A stretch of DNA of 64,000 bases from Methylobacterium terricola (GTDB lineage Bacteria > Pseudomonadota > Alphaproteobacteria > Rhizobiales > Beijerinckiaceae): positions 62,001 through 126,000 of the forward strand of contig NZ_VDDA01000001.1 in the NCBI RefSeq assembly GCF_006151805.1, written 5' to 3'. This document shows positions 10,271 through 18,048 of the stretch, one piece after another (positions within the stretch are counted from its first letter, which is position 1; every line of letters starts with the position of its first letter). The translations under genes and the position numbers were made by a program. Under the pieces are notes generated by a model. That model made no database searches. It was not told the origin of the DNA and saw only the letters and a list, made by a program, of their open reading frames with translations.

Positions 10271-11445
10271 CCGCGGCGCGCCCCGGACGCCTCAGTCCGG
10301 GGCGCGTCCCGCCCGAGCCCCGCCGCGACCGGCAGGCCGGCGGCGCTCAAGGCGGCCATGATCCAGAACGCCCCGGCGCCGAGCGCGCCGTAGAGCAGGC
10401 CCCCCGTGGCGGTGAGAGCCGCCGAGGCGAGGCCGAGGCCGAAGGTGCCGTAGAGGGTCTGGCCGGTGGCGGCGAGATGCGCAGGCACCAATTCGCCGAT
10501 CCGCCGCATGACCGCGAGGTGCAGCAGGGCGAAGGTGAGGCCGTGGCTCGCCTGCGCCACGGCGAGCACCGGCACCGCGCCGCTCGCCGCCATGGCGCCC
10601 CAGCGCAGAACGCCGGTCCCGGCCGCGAGCATCGCGGCCCGCGCGGGCCCGATCCGGGCGAGCAGCCACGGGCCGGCGAGGACGAACACCACCACCTCCG
10701 AGGCGACCGCGGCCGACCACAGCAGGCTGATCGTGCCGGGTCCCAAGCCCGCCGCGCGCCAGCGGATCACCGCGAAGGCGTCGTTGAGGGCGTGGCTGCC
10801 GATGACGAGGGCGGCAACCAGCAGCAGCCGGCGGAACGGCGCGAGCCTCAGCAGCTCCCGGATTCCCGACGGGCCGAGGGACGGCGCGGTGGATTCGGGC
10901 CGGCCCTGCGGCACCCGGGTCGCGGCGAGCGCCATCACGAGGAACATCCCGCCGCTGGCGGCCACGACGCTCGCGAGGCCGGCCCAGCCGACGAGCTGGC
11001 CGGCGATCAGCGTCCCGAGCACGAAGGCGGCCGAGCCGGCGCCGCGGACCCAGCCATAGGCGAACACCCGCTCGCGCGCGGCGGCGGCCAGCGCCAGCGC
11101 GTCGGCGAGCGGGGCGAGCGGCGCGGTGACCGCGGCGTGGACGAGGCTCACCGCCAGCAGGGGAATCAGGCCGTGCCCGGGCAGGTACGCGAAGGCGATC
11201 ACGCCGGAGGCCGCCGCCGCGAGGCCCAAGACCGCCCGGGGTGCCCCGCGCCGGTCGGCGAGGTGGCCGGCGGCCGGGCCAGCGACGAGGCGCACCAGGG
11301 TGCCGGCGGCGAGGACCAGGCCGATCTCGGCCGAGCCGAGGCCCCGCTCGGCGAGGAAGCTCGGCAGGAACGGCGCTTCGAGGCCGTAGGCCGCGTAGAG
11401 CGCGCCCTGGAGGCCGACGAAGGCCGGGAACGAGCCCCACCGCAT
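10237..11445 (-). CDS. MFS transporter (second gene of a coupled pair)
   Basis: This 402-residue protein has about twelve hydrophobic segments and MFS loop signatures (RLVAGPAAGHLADRRGAPR between helices 2 and 3; the N-terminus GLQGALYAAYGLEAPFLPSF). The latter is typical of the MFS_1-like/HcaT group of small-acid or sugar transporters. Its ATG overlaps the stop of the upstream MFS gene by one base (TGATG), so it is probably translationally coupled. The stop lies inside the catalase-like gene on the other strand, an unusual 34-bp tail-to-tail overlap. The substrate is unknown. Confidence 0.85.
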   Translation of the reverse strand: MRWGSFPAFVGLQGALYAAYGLEAPFLPSFLAERGLGSAEIGLVLAAGTLVRLVAGPAAGHLADRRGAPRAVLGLAAAASGVIAFAYLPGHGLIPLLAVSLVHAAVTAPLAPLADALALAAAARERVFAYGWVRGAGSAAFVLGTLIAGQLVGWAGLASVVAASGGMFLVMALAATRVPQGRPESTAPSLGPSGIRELLRLAPFRRLLLVAALVIGSHALNDAFAVIRWRAAGLGPGTISLLWSAAVASEVVVFVLAGPWLLARIGPARAAMLAAGTGVLRWGAMAASGAVPVLAVAQASHGLTFALLHLAVMRRIGELVPAHLAATGQTLYGTFGLGLASAALTATGGLLYGALGAGAFWIMAALSAAGLPVAAGLGRDAPRTEASGARRGQFERRDSETA

Positions 11446-12602
11446 CACCCGCCCCGCCGGCCGAGGAGCCACAGTGCGAGGCCGAGCGCCGCGATGCCGG
11501 CGAGCGCCCAGAAGGCGGCGGGAAAGCCGAGGGACTGCGCCACCAGGCCGGCGATCACCGGGCTCAGCGCGGCGCCGGCGCCGTAGGCGGTCATCACGCC
11601 GCCGAGCCCGGCGCTCGCATGACCGGTGCCCGCCATGATCTTGGCCACCAGCGCCGGGATCGCGACGCCGGCAAGCCCCATGGCGAGCCCCTCCAGCACC
11701 TGGACCAGGACGATCCAGAACCACGACCCGGCGAAGGCTGCGAGCCCGCCGCGGATCACGACGAGGGCCAGCGCCACGGACAGCACCCGGCCGTGGCCCC
11801 GCCCCTCGGCGAGGCGGGCGGCGCCGAGGGCGGCGGCGATCATCGTGACCTGTGCCGTCACGGTCATGATCCCGGTGGTCAGGCTCGGATCGGCGCCGGC
11901 GGCGGTGCGGGCCTGGGCGAGGAACGGCAGCATCGCGCCGTTGGCGGTCTGGAACGCCAGGACGGTTCCGGCCAGCACCAGGAGCGGGCGGGTCCCGAAC
12001 AGCACCCGCAGGGTCGAGCGCTCGCCCTGCTCGCCGCCGCGCGCCGCGTCGTGGTCGATCCGCGCGGGGTCGAGGGTGAGGAGCACGCCGCAGGAAGCCA
12101 CGGCCATCGCCACGATGGCGACCGCGACGAAGCCGAGACCGCAGGTATAGCCCAGGATCGCCGCCAGAGCCGCGTTGGCGGCGTTGCCGGCATGGTTGAA
12201 CGCCTCGTTGCGCGAGACCTGCCGGGCATAGGCCGCCTGGCCCACGAGCCCCAGCGTGAGGGCCGCGACCAGCGGCGCGATGCTGGTATCGGCGACCCCG
12301 ATGACGAGCTGCGCGAGGGCGATCAGCCACAGGCTCTTCGTGGCGACGAGCGCCACCGCCCCGAGGGCGATCGCCCCGACCGCGGCGGCAAGCAGCGCGC
12401 GCTTGGCCCGGATCCGGTCGACGAGGGCGCCGATCGGCGTCGTCACCGCGAGGCCGGCGAGGCCGGCCAGCCCCATGGCGAGGCCGGTGGTCGCCGGGGT
12501 GAAGCCCTGCTGCTGCAGGTAGACGCCGAGGAAGGGCCCGAACCCCTCCCGCGCGCCCGCCAGGGCGACGTTGAGGGCCAGAAGGCTCGCGGTGGGCTGC
12601 AT
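11445..12602 (-). CDS. MFS transporter (first gene of a coupled pair)
   Basis: This 385-residue inner-membrane protein has twelve predicted helices. The MFS loop signature is TTPIGALVDRIRAKRALL, and GAREGFGPFLGVYLQQQGFT near the start is typical of uncharacterised drug/metabolite MFS carriers. GGAAGG lies six bases before the ATG at 12602. The two genes on this strand are joined by a TGATG overlap. The pair could form a heteromeric carrier or two carriers for related compounds, but nothing in the sequence fixes the substrate. Confidence 0.87.
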   Translation of the reverse strand: MQPTASLLALNVALAGAREGFGPFLGVYLQQQGFTPATTGLAMGLAGLAGLAVTTPIGALVDRIRAKRALLAAAVGAIALGAVALVATKSLWLIALAQLVIGVADTSIAPLVAALTLGLVGQAAYARQVSRNEAFNHAGNAANAALAAILGYTCGLGFVAVAIVAMAVASCGVLLTLDPARIDHDAARGGEQGERSTLRVLFGTRPLLVLAGTVLAFQTANGAMLPFLAQARTAAGADPSLTTGIMTVTAQVTMIAAALGAARLAEGRGHGRVLSVALALVVIRGGLAAFAGSWFWIVLVQVLEGLAMGLAGVAIPALVAKIMAGTGHASAGLGGVMTAYGAGAALSPVIAGLVAQSLGFPAAFWALAGIAALGLALWLLGRRGG

Positions 12603-12660
12603 GAACGCCTTCCGGGGATTCACCGTCGATTTGGTCGCACCCCAGAGACTGGGGGAGAGT

Positions 12661-13929
12661 ATGACATATGTGGGTCGCCAGGGGCTGCCAGTGCGACGCG
12701 GCGGCTCGCCGGAGACGCCGCGCGTGACTGATCGAGACGGCCGGAAACCCGAGCCCGGCGGCCCGCCGCCGCCGGGCTGCATCGTCGCCGTGCCGGTGCG
12801 CAACGAGGTCGACCGGATCGCGGCCTGCCTGCGCGCCCTGGCCACGCAGGAGGGGATCGGCGAAGGCGCGCTGGGCGTCGTCCTGTTCCTCAACAACTGC
12901 ACCGACGGCACGGCCGAGGCCGTCGCGGCGCTCGCGCCGTCGCTGCGCCTGCCGCTGCGGGTGATCGAGCGCGATTTTGCCGGGGCGCAGGCCGGCTGGG
13001 CCCGGCGCGAAGCGATGGAGGCGGCCGCCGCCTGGCTCGACGAGAGCCCGAGCGAGACGGCGCCGGACGGCGTGATCCTCACCACCGACGCCGACAGCCG
13101 GGTGCCGCCGGACTGGGTGGCCCGCAATCTCACGGCCCTGGCGCAGGGCGCCGACGCGATCGCCGGCACCATCGCCCTCGACGCGGCGGAGGCCGCGCGC
13201 CTGCCGGACGCGCTCCATGCCCGCGGCCGGCTGGAGGGCGCCTACGAGGCGGCCCTGATCGCCCTCGAGGCCTGGATCGACCCGGTCGCGCACGATCCCT
13301 GGCCGCGTCACGCCACCCGCTCGGGCGCGACCCTGGCGGTCCGCCTGTCGGCCTACCGCGCAGCCGGCGGCATGCCGGCGATCCCGCTCGGCGAGGACCG
13401 GGCCTTCGTGGCGGCGCTGCTGGCGGCGGATGCCCGGGTGCGCCACGCCCCCGACATCGTCGTCGTCACCTCGGGCAGGCTCGACGGCCGCGCTCCCGGC
13501 GGCGCCGCCGACACGATGCGCCGGCGCTGCGAAGCCCCCGAGAGTCCCTGCGACCCGCGCCTCGAACCGCTCTGGCGCGCCCTGTTCCGCTTCGCCTGGC
13601 GGCGCCGGCTGCGGCGCCTGCACGCGGCCGGGCGGCTCGACCGCACCGGGCTGTGGGCGCCCTGGCTGCGGATCGGGGCGGATGCGGCGCGCCGCATCGC
13701 CGCGCTCCCCACCCTCGGCGCCCGGCTGGCGGCGATCGAGGTGCAGAGCCCGCTTCTCGCCCCGCGTCCCTTACGGCCGGGCGCGCTGCCGCGGCACATC
13801 CGGGGCGCGCACAGGCTGCTCGCCGGGCTGCGGCACGGGGCGCAGTCACGGCAGGTCCTGCGCGGCCTCCGCCCCGGGAAGACCCGGCCCGCCCTCGGGC
13901 AGGCCTCGGAGCCGGCCAGCCATGCCTGA
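12661..13929 (+). CDS. Glycosyltransferase family 2
   Basis: This 422-residue protein has a GT-A fold. The nucleotide-sugar site begins with CIVAVPVRNEVDRIAACLRA. The metal-binding DxD-type motif is in LTTDADSRVPPDW, and a later acidic motif is PLGEDRAFVAALL. GGGGGAGAG stands directly before the ATG at 12661, which favours it over upstream starts. It is divergent from the MFS pair and opens an operon with an acyl-CoA-dehydrogenase-like protein, a PIG-L deacetylase and a NodS-like methyltransferase. The donor and acceptor are unknown. No membrane segments are seen, so it probably works at the cytoplasmic face. Confidence 0.87.
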   Translation: MTYVGRQGLPVRRGGSPETPRVTDRDGRKPEPGGPPPPGCIVAVPVRNEVDRIAACLRALATQEGIGEGALGVVLFLNNCTDGTAEAVAALAPSLRLPLRVIERDFAGAQAGWARREAMEAAAAWLDESPSETAPDGVILTTDADSRVPPDWVARNLTALAQGADAIAGTIALDAAEAARLPDALHARGRLEGAYEAALIALEAWIDPVAHDPWPRHATRSGATLAVRLSAYRAAGGMPAIPLGEDRAFVAALLAADARVRHAPDIVVVTSGRLDGRAPGGAADTMRRRCEAPESPCDPRLEPLWRALFRFAWRRRLRRLHAAGRLDRTGLWAPWLRIGADAARRIAALPTLGARLAAIEVQSPLLAPRPLRPGALPRHIRGAHRLLAGLRHGAQSRQVLRGLRPGKTRPALGQASEPASHA

Positions 13930-13978
13930 CCTCGACACGCTCGCACGCCCGACCACACGGCAGCGTCAGGGACGACAC

Positions 13979-15109
13979 ATGGACCAGCGCACGCCGCCCG
14001 ACCTCGTCCGCGACGCCGTCGCCGCCGCCCGCCGCGTCGCGGAGCGCGCCGCCGCGCGGGCCGACGGGCAGGACCGCGACGACGGCTTCCCGGCCGAGGA
14101 CGTGGCCGACCTCGCCCAAATGGGTCTCCTCGCCGCCCCGGTGCCGGCGGCCGACGGCGGCGCCGGCCTCGGCGACGAGCCGGGGGCCGCCGACCTCGCC
14201 GAGACCTTGCGCCTCGTCGGCTTCGGCAGCCTGGCGCTCGGCCGGGTCTACGAGGGCCACGTCAACGCGCTCCAGCTCGTCGGCCGCTACGGCGACCCGG
14301 CGGCGCGGCGCGCCCTGTTCGCGGATGCGCGCGCGGGCCACCTGTTCGGAGTCTGGAACACCGAGGCCCCCGCGGACGGCCTCGTCCTCGGCGCGGATGG
14401 GCGCCTGACGGGGGGGAAGACCTTCGCCTCGGGGGCCGGCCACGTCACCCGCGCCCTGGTGACGGCGCGCCGGCCCGGGGAGACGGCGCCGCTGATGCTC
14501 GTCGTCGCCCTCGAGCCCGGGACCCGAGCCGATCTCTCGGCCTGGCATGCGCAGGGCATGCGGGCCTCGGCCACCGGCACCGTCGATCTCACCGGCCTGA
14601 CGCCGCTCGCCCGCCTCGGCGGGCCGGACGACTACCACCAGCAGCCGCACTTCTCCGGCGGCGCCTGGCGCTTCGCGGCGGTGCAGCTCGGGGGCATCGA
14701 GGCGGTGTTCGAGGCCTGGCGCGGCCACCTCGCCCGGACCGGGCGCGGCGACGATCCCCACCAGCTCGCCCGCCTCGGCGAGGGCGCCATCGCCCTCGAG
14801 GGCGCGCGGCTGTTCGTGGCGCGGGCGGCCGGCCTCGTCGCCGAGGACGCCCTGCCGGCGGAGCGCATCGTCGCCTTCGTCAACCTGACCCGGCTCGCGG
14901 TCGAGCGGGCCGGGCTCGAGGTGCTGGGCCTCGCCCAGCGCTCGGTCGGCCTCCAGGGCTTCCTGCGCGGGCATCCGCTCGAACGGCTGTCGCGCGACCT
15001 CGCGACCTACCTGCGCCAGCCCGCCCCCGACCGGGCCCTCACCGGCGCCGCCGCGACGATCCTCGCCGCGAGCGAGCCGGTCGCGGCGCTCTGGCAGGAG
15101 CCGCGCTGA
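13979..15109 (+). CDS. Acyl-CoA dehydrogenase-like flavoprotein
   Basis: This 376-residue protein has the acyl-CoA dehydrogenase domain order: an N-terminal helical domain (VRDAVAAARRVAERAA; LAQMGLLAAPVPAADGG), a beta domain (GGKTFASGAGHVTRALV; GMRASATGTVDLTGL) and a C-terminal helical bundle. The ATG at 13979 has AGGGA upstream. An alternative ATG at 13922 overlaps the glycosyltransferase stop and cannot be excluded. It overlaps the PIG-L gene downstream (TGATG). In this operon a role in fatty-acid oxidation is doubtful. It may oxidise a sugar- or lipid-linked intermediate. Whether a catalytic Glu is kept was not established. Confidence 0.82.
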   Translation: MDQRTPPDLVRDAVAAARRVAERAAARADGQDRDDGFPAEDVADLAQMGLLAAPVPAADGGAGLGDEPGAADLAETLRLVGFGSLALGRVYEGHVNALQLVGRYGDPAARRALFADARAGHLFGVWNTEAPADGLVLGADGRLTGGKTFASGAGHVTRALVTARRPGETAPLMLVVALEPGTRADLSAWHAQGMRASATGTVDLTGLTPLARLGGPDDYHQQPHFSGGAWRFAAVQLGGIEAVFEAWRGHLARTGRGDDPHQLARLGEGAIALEGARLFVARAAGLVAEDALPAERIVAFVNLTRLAVERAGLEVLGLAQRSVGLQGFLRGHPLERLSRDLATYLRQPAPDRALTGAAATILAASEPVAALWQEPR

Positions 15110-15846
15110 TGCGGGCCGACGCGTTCCTCGCCGCCGCCGCGGCGCTGCCCGTGCGGGCCTTGCGCGAGATCGTGCCGGCGGGCGGGATCGTCGTGGTGGC
15201 GCCGCATCCCGACGACGAGAGCCTCGGCTGCGGCGGCCTCATCGCCGAGGCCCGCGCCCTCGGGGTCCCGCTCCGCCTCGTCGTGGTGAGCGACGGGGTC
15301 GGCTCGCACCCGAACTCGCCGAGCCACCCGCCCGAGCGCCTGCGCACCTTGCGCGAATCCGAGACCCTGGCGGCGGCGGCCCATCTCGGGCTCGCCGCGG
15401 AGCACGTGTCCTTCCTGGGCCTGCCGGACCGGTTCGTGCCGGATTCCGGCCCCGACGCCGAGGCGGCGGCGGAGGCGGTCGTCGACGCGGCCCGGGCCTG
15501 CGGGGCCGCCGCCCTGTTCGTGACCTGGGCGCACGACCCGCATTGCGACCACCGGGCGAGCGCGGCCATCGCAAGCCTCGCCCGGGATCGTCTCGGCGGC
15601 ATCCGCCTCTACGCCTATCCGGTCTGGGGCTGGACGCTGCCGCCGGAGACCGACGTCGGCCCGCCGCCCCGGGGGGCGCGCCTCGCCGTCTCGCATCGTC
15701 GCGCCGCCAAGGCGGCGGCCGTCGCCGCCCACCGCTCGCAGACCACCGACCTCATCGCCGACGATCCGGAGGGCTTCCGCCTGGAACCGGCGATGATCGC
15801 CCGCTTCGTCGAAGGCCACGAGATCTTCATCGAGGTCGCACCCTGA
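15109..15846 (+). CDS. PIG-L family deacetylase
   Basis: This 245-residue LmbE/PIG-L-type zinc deacetylase has the zinc/catalytic motif APHPDDESLGCGG near residues 31-43 and a second zinc histidine in DPHCDHRA. Family members remove the N-acetyl group from GlcNAc-containing compounds (GlcNAc-PI, mycothiol and bacillithiol precursors, antibiotics). The start codon overlaps the stop of the acyl-CoA-dehydrogenase-like gene. With a glycosyltransferase before it and an N-methyltransferase-like gene after it, deacetylation of a newly made glycoside followed by methylation is the simplest inference. Confidence 0.9.
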   Translation: MRADAFLAAAAALPVRALREIVPAGGIVVVAPHPDDESLGCGGLIAEARALGVPLRLVVVSDGVGSHPNSPSHPPERLRTLRESETLAAAAHLGLAAEHVSFLGLPDRFVPDSGPDAEAAAEAVVDAARACGAAALFVTWAHDPHCDHRASAAIASLARDRLGGIRLYAYPVWGWTLPPETDVGPPPRGARLAVSHRRAAKAAAVAAHRSQTTDLIADDPEGFRLEPAMIARFVEGHEIFIEVAP

Positions 15847-15869
15847 GGACCATCGACGAGGAGGATCCG

Positions 15870-16463
15870 ATGACCCGCCACACGACCTCGCTGCCGCCCG
15901 ACTATTTCGACGCGCGCTACGCCGTCGATCCCGATCCCTGGAACTTCGCCGCCAGCCCCTACGAGCGCGACAAGTACGCCGCCACCCTCGACGCCCTGAC
16001 CCGGCCGCGTTACGCCGCGGCGCTGGAGATCGGCTGCTCGATCGGGGTGCTGACCGCGTCGCTGGGCCCCCGCTGCGACGCCCTCCTCGCCCTCGACGTG
16101 GCCGAGGCCGCCCTCGCCCAGGCCCGCGCCCGCTGCCACGACCTCCCGGGCGTGCGCTTCATGCGTGCCCAGGTGCCGGGCGCGTGGCCGGAGGGACGCT
16201 TCGACCTGATCCTCCTGTCGGAGGTGGTCTACTACCTCGATGCCGGCGACGTCGCCGGCCTCGCCGCCCGCATCCGGGCCAGCCTCCTGCCCAGCGGCGA
16301 CGTCGTCCTGGTGCATTGGACCGGCGAGACGCACTATCCGCTCACCGGCGACGAGGCCGCCGACCTGTTCATCCGCGAGACACGCGATCACCTCGCGGTC
16401 GACCGGCAGGTCCGGACCGGGGCGTACCGGTTGGACGTGTTGCGGGGACGGGAGGCGGTGTAG
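15870..16463 (+). CDS. Class I SAM-dependent methyltransferase, NodS-like
   Basis: This 197-residue methyltransferase has the SAM-binding glycine loop ALEIGCSIGVLTASLG and the acidic strand LLALDVAEAAL. The NodS-type features are DPDPWNFAASPYERDKYAAT and FDLILLSEVVYYLDAGDV. NodS methylates the free amine of deacetylated chitooligosaccharides, which fits the PIG-L deacetylase just upstream. A GAGGAGG ribosome site lies before the ATG at 15870, 23 bases after the deacetylase stop. It is the last gene of the four-gene operon. Confidence 0.88.
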   Translation: MTRHTTSLPPDYFDARYAVDPDPWNFAASPYERDKYAATLDALTRPRYAAALEIGCSIGVLTASLGPRCDALLALDVAEAALAQARARCHDLPGVRFMRAQVPGAWPEGRFDLILLSEVVYYLDAGDVAGLAARIRASLLPSGDVVLVHWTGETHYPLTGDEAADLFIRETRDHLAVDRQVRTGAYRLDVLRGREAV

Positions 16464-16511
16464 GCTCGTGGACCGCGCTCGGTTCGCGCGGTCCGAGGCC
16501 GGAGAAGGCGC

Positions 16512-16886
16512 ATGTTCACCCACGTGATGATCGGCAGCAACGACCTCGCGCGGTCCAGGGCCTTCTACGACGCCACGTTCGCCGCACTGGGCGGCGAGCC
16601 CGGCGTCATGGATGCCAGGGGCCGGTTGATTTACGCCCATGCGGGCGGCCGGTTGATGATCACCCGCCCGATCGACGGCCAGCCGGCGACCCCGGCCAAT
16701 GGCGGCACGATCGGGATCGCCGCGGCGAGCCGCGAGCAGGTCCTCGCCTGGCACGCGGCCGGCACGGCGCAGGGCGGCACCGCGATCGAGAGCCCGCCCA
16801 CCGAGCGCCCGAACGGGTCCTTCGTCGCCTACCTTCGCGATCCGGACGGGAACAAGCTCACCGCGCGGACGGAGGCGACGCGGTAG
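16512..16886 (+). CDS. VOC (glyoxalase/bleomycin-resistance fold) family protein
   Basis: This 124-residue single-domain VOC protein begins FTHVMIGSNDLARSRAFYDA and ends YLRDPDGNKLTARTEA, the paired beta-alpha-beta-beta-beta motifs of the fold. His4 and the C-terminal region are candidate metal ligands. GGAGAAGG precedes the ATG. The family includes lyases, dioxygenases and binding proteins, so no reaction can be assigned. It follows the methyltransferase operon by 48 bases and may be co-transcribed. Confidence 0.85.
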   Translation: MFTHVMIGSNDLARSRAFYDATFAALGGEPGVMDARGRLIYAHAGGRLMITRPIDGQPATPANGGTIGIAAASREQVLAWHAAGTAQGGTAIESPPTERPNGSFVAYLRDPDGNKLTARTEATR

Positions 16887-17060
16887 CAGGCCCATCCTTC
16901 GGAGCCCGTTCGATGCGACCTCCGGAGGATCCCTTCCGGACCTCGGATCCCCGGCGCGCGCGGTCGAACCTCCGGCGCCCCACACTTGAGAGAAGCCGAT
17001 CGCCGCATCGCGAGGCGATCGACCGGACATCGCATCAGAACGGTCCTCGAACGGCGTCGG

Positions 17061-17273
17061 CTACGGTGTCCGCGTGGACAGCACGTGCGCGACGATCGCG
17101 TTGGCATGGCCGTGCCCCATCCCGTGCTCGTCCTTCAGCATCGCGACCAGCTCCATGTGCTTTGCGGGCAGCCGGTCCCGCACCATCCGCTGCCATTCGC
17201 CGATGGAGCGTCCGTACTTCTTCTCGATGGACGGGAAATACGACGCCGGTCCCCTGACGGGTTCGGTCGACAT
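17061..17273 (-). CDS. DUF4287 domain protein
   Basis: This 70-residue protein consists almost entirely of a DUF4287 domain: ASYFPSIEKKYGRSIGEW near the start and HMELVAMLKDEHGMGHGHAN near the end. The ATG at 17273 has AGAGGTG upstream. The frame is open further upstream, but nothing there looks family-related. The function of the domain is unknown. It is often found alone or fused to DUF5655-type domains in soil bacteria. Monocistronic here. Confidence 0.82.
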   Translation of the reverse strand: MSTEPVRGPASYFPSIEKKYGRSIGEWQRMVRDRLPAKHMELVAMLKDEHGMGHGHANAIVAHVLSTRTP

Positions 17274-18048
17274 GAGGCACCTCTCGCACGAACGGGCCGA
17301 TGCCAGCTTCGCGGCAAACCGCGCAGGCTGCAACCTCTCCGGGTGAGACGGCGCGGCAGGTCTCCGGCGTCGGGCCTCACCCTGCGGGCACCCGCCGCGA
17401 CGGCGTTCGCACCCGCCCCCCGCCGCCGAGCCCCCCTGTGAGCGGGACGCCGGCAGGAGGCGGGAGAGTTCGGCCGCGCCGAGACGGTGACAGATCCGAA
17501 CCAATCGGCGCCGCCCTCATGGCGATGGTGGCGGTGCACGATCCGCCTGCCCATGCGGGACAGGCAGGCCTGTCCTTCGCGGCGACCCGGTCGGTGCAGA
17601 CGAGGCGAGGCTCACGAGGCGCCCGTGAGCCGGAGGGACGTCCGGTCTTTCGCCTTACACCCACGCTCGGCCCTCGAAACTGGATCGCCGGCCGGATTCC
17701 GCAGCGTCGCCGCGCTCGTATTTGCTTGCCACGAACGCGCATGGGTCCCGACGTTTCTTAGATCAATCAGCTCCTCTCCACGCCAACGGGCCCCCGCTCC
17801 GTCGGACGGCGCCGATGACGATCCATGAACCATTCCTCGAAAGAGTGGCGGAGCTTGTCGCAGCTTATGCCGTTACATTCGATGGCGCCGATGAATGTGC
17901 GCAAACCACGTCGTGACGACGCGAAAACTGCCTGAGAATCGGCATGACCTATGCCGAAAGAGACGAAGCATTAATTCCAGCAATATAGTCCTATCCCGTA
18001 TCGCAGCCGCGCCGAGCCGGCGTCCCCGCGGAGCCCCACCCGCCTGCC
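17274..18048. other. Gene-free interval, 775 bp
   Basis: No convincing gene is seen on either strand. A hairpin GGCTCACG-N7-CGTGAGCC lies at 17609-17631. The last 120 bases before 18049 are relatively AT-rich (for example ATTAATTCCAGCAATATAG) and probably hold the promoter of the GGDEF/EAL gene. Confidence 0.5.

Noticed and set aside
17722..17916. 64-codon frame before the GGDEF/EAL gene
   Set aside because: No ribosome site, mixed codon use and no recognisable feature.
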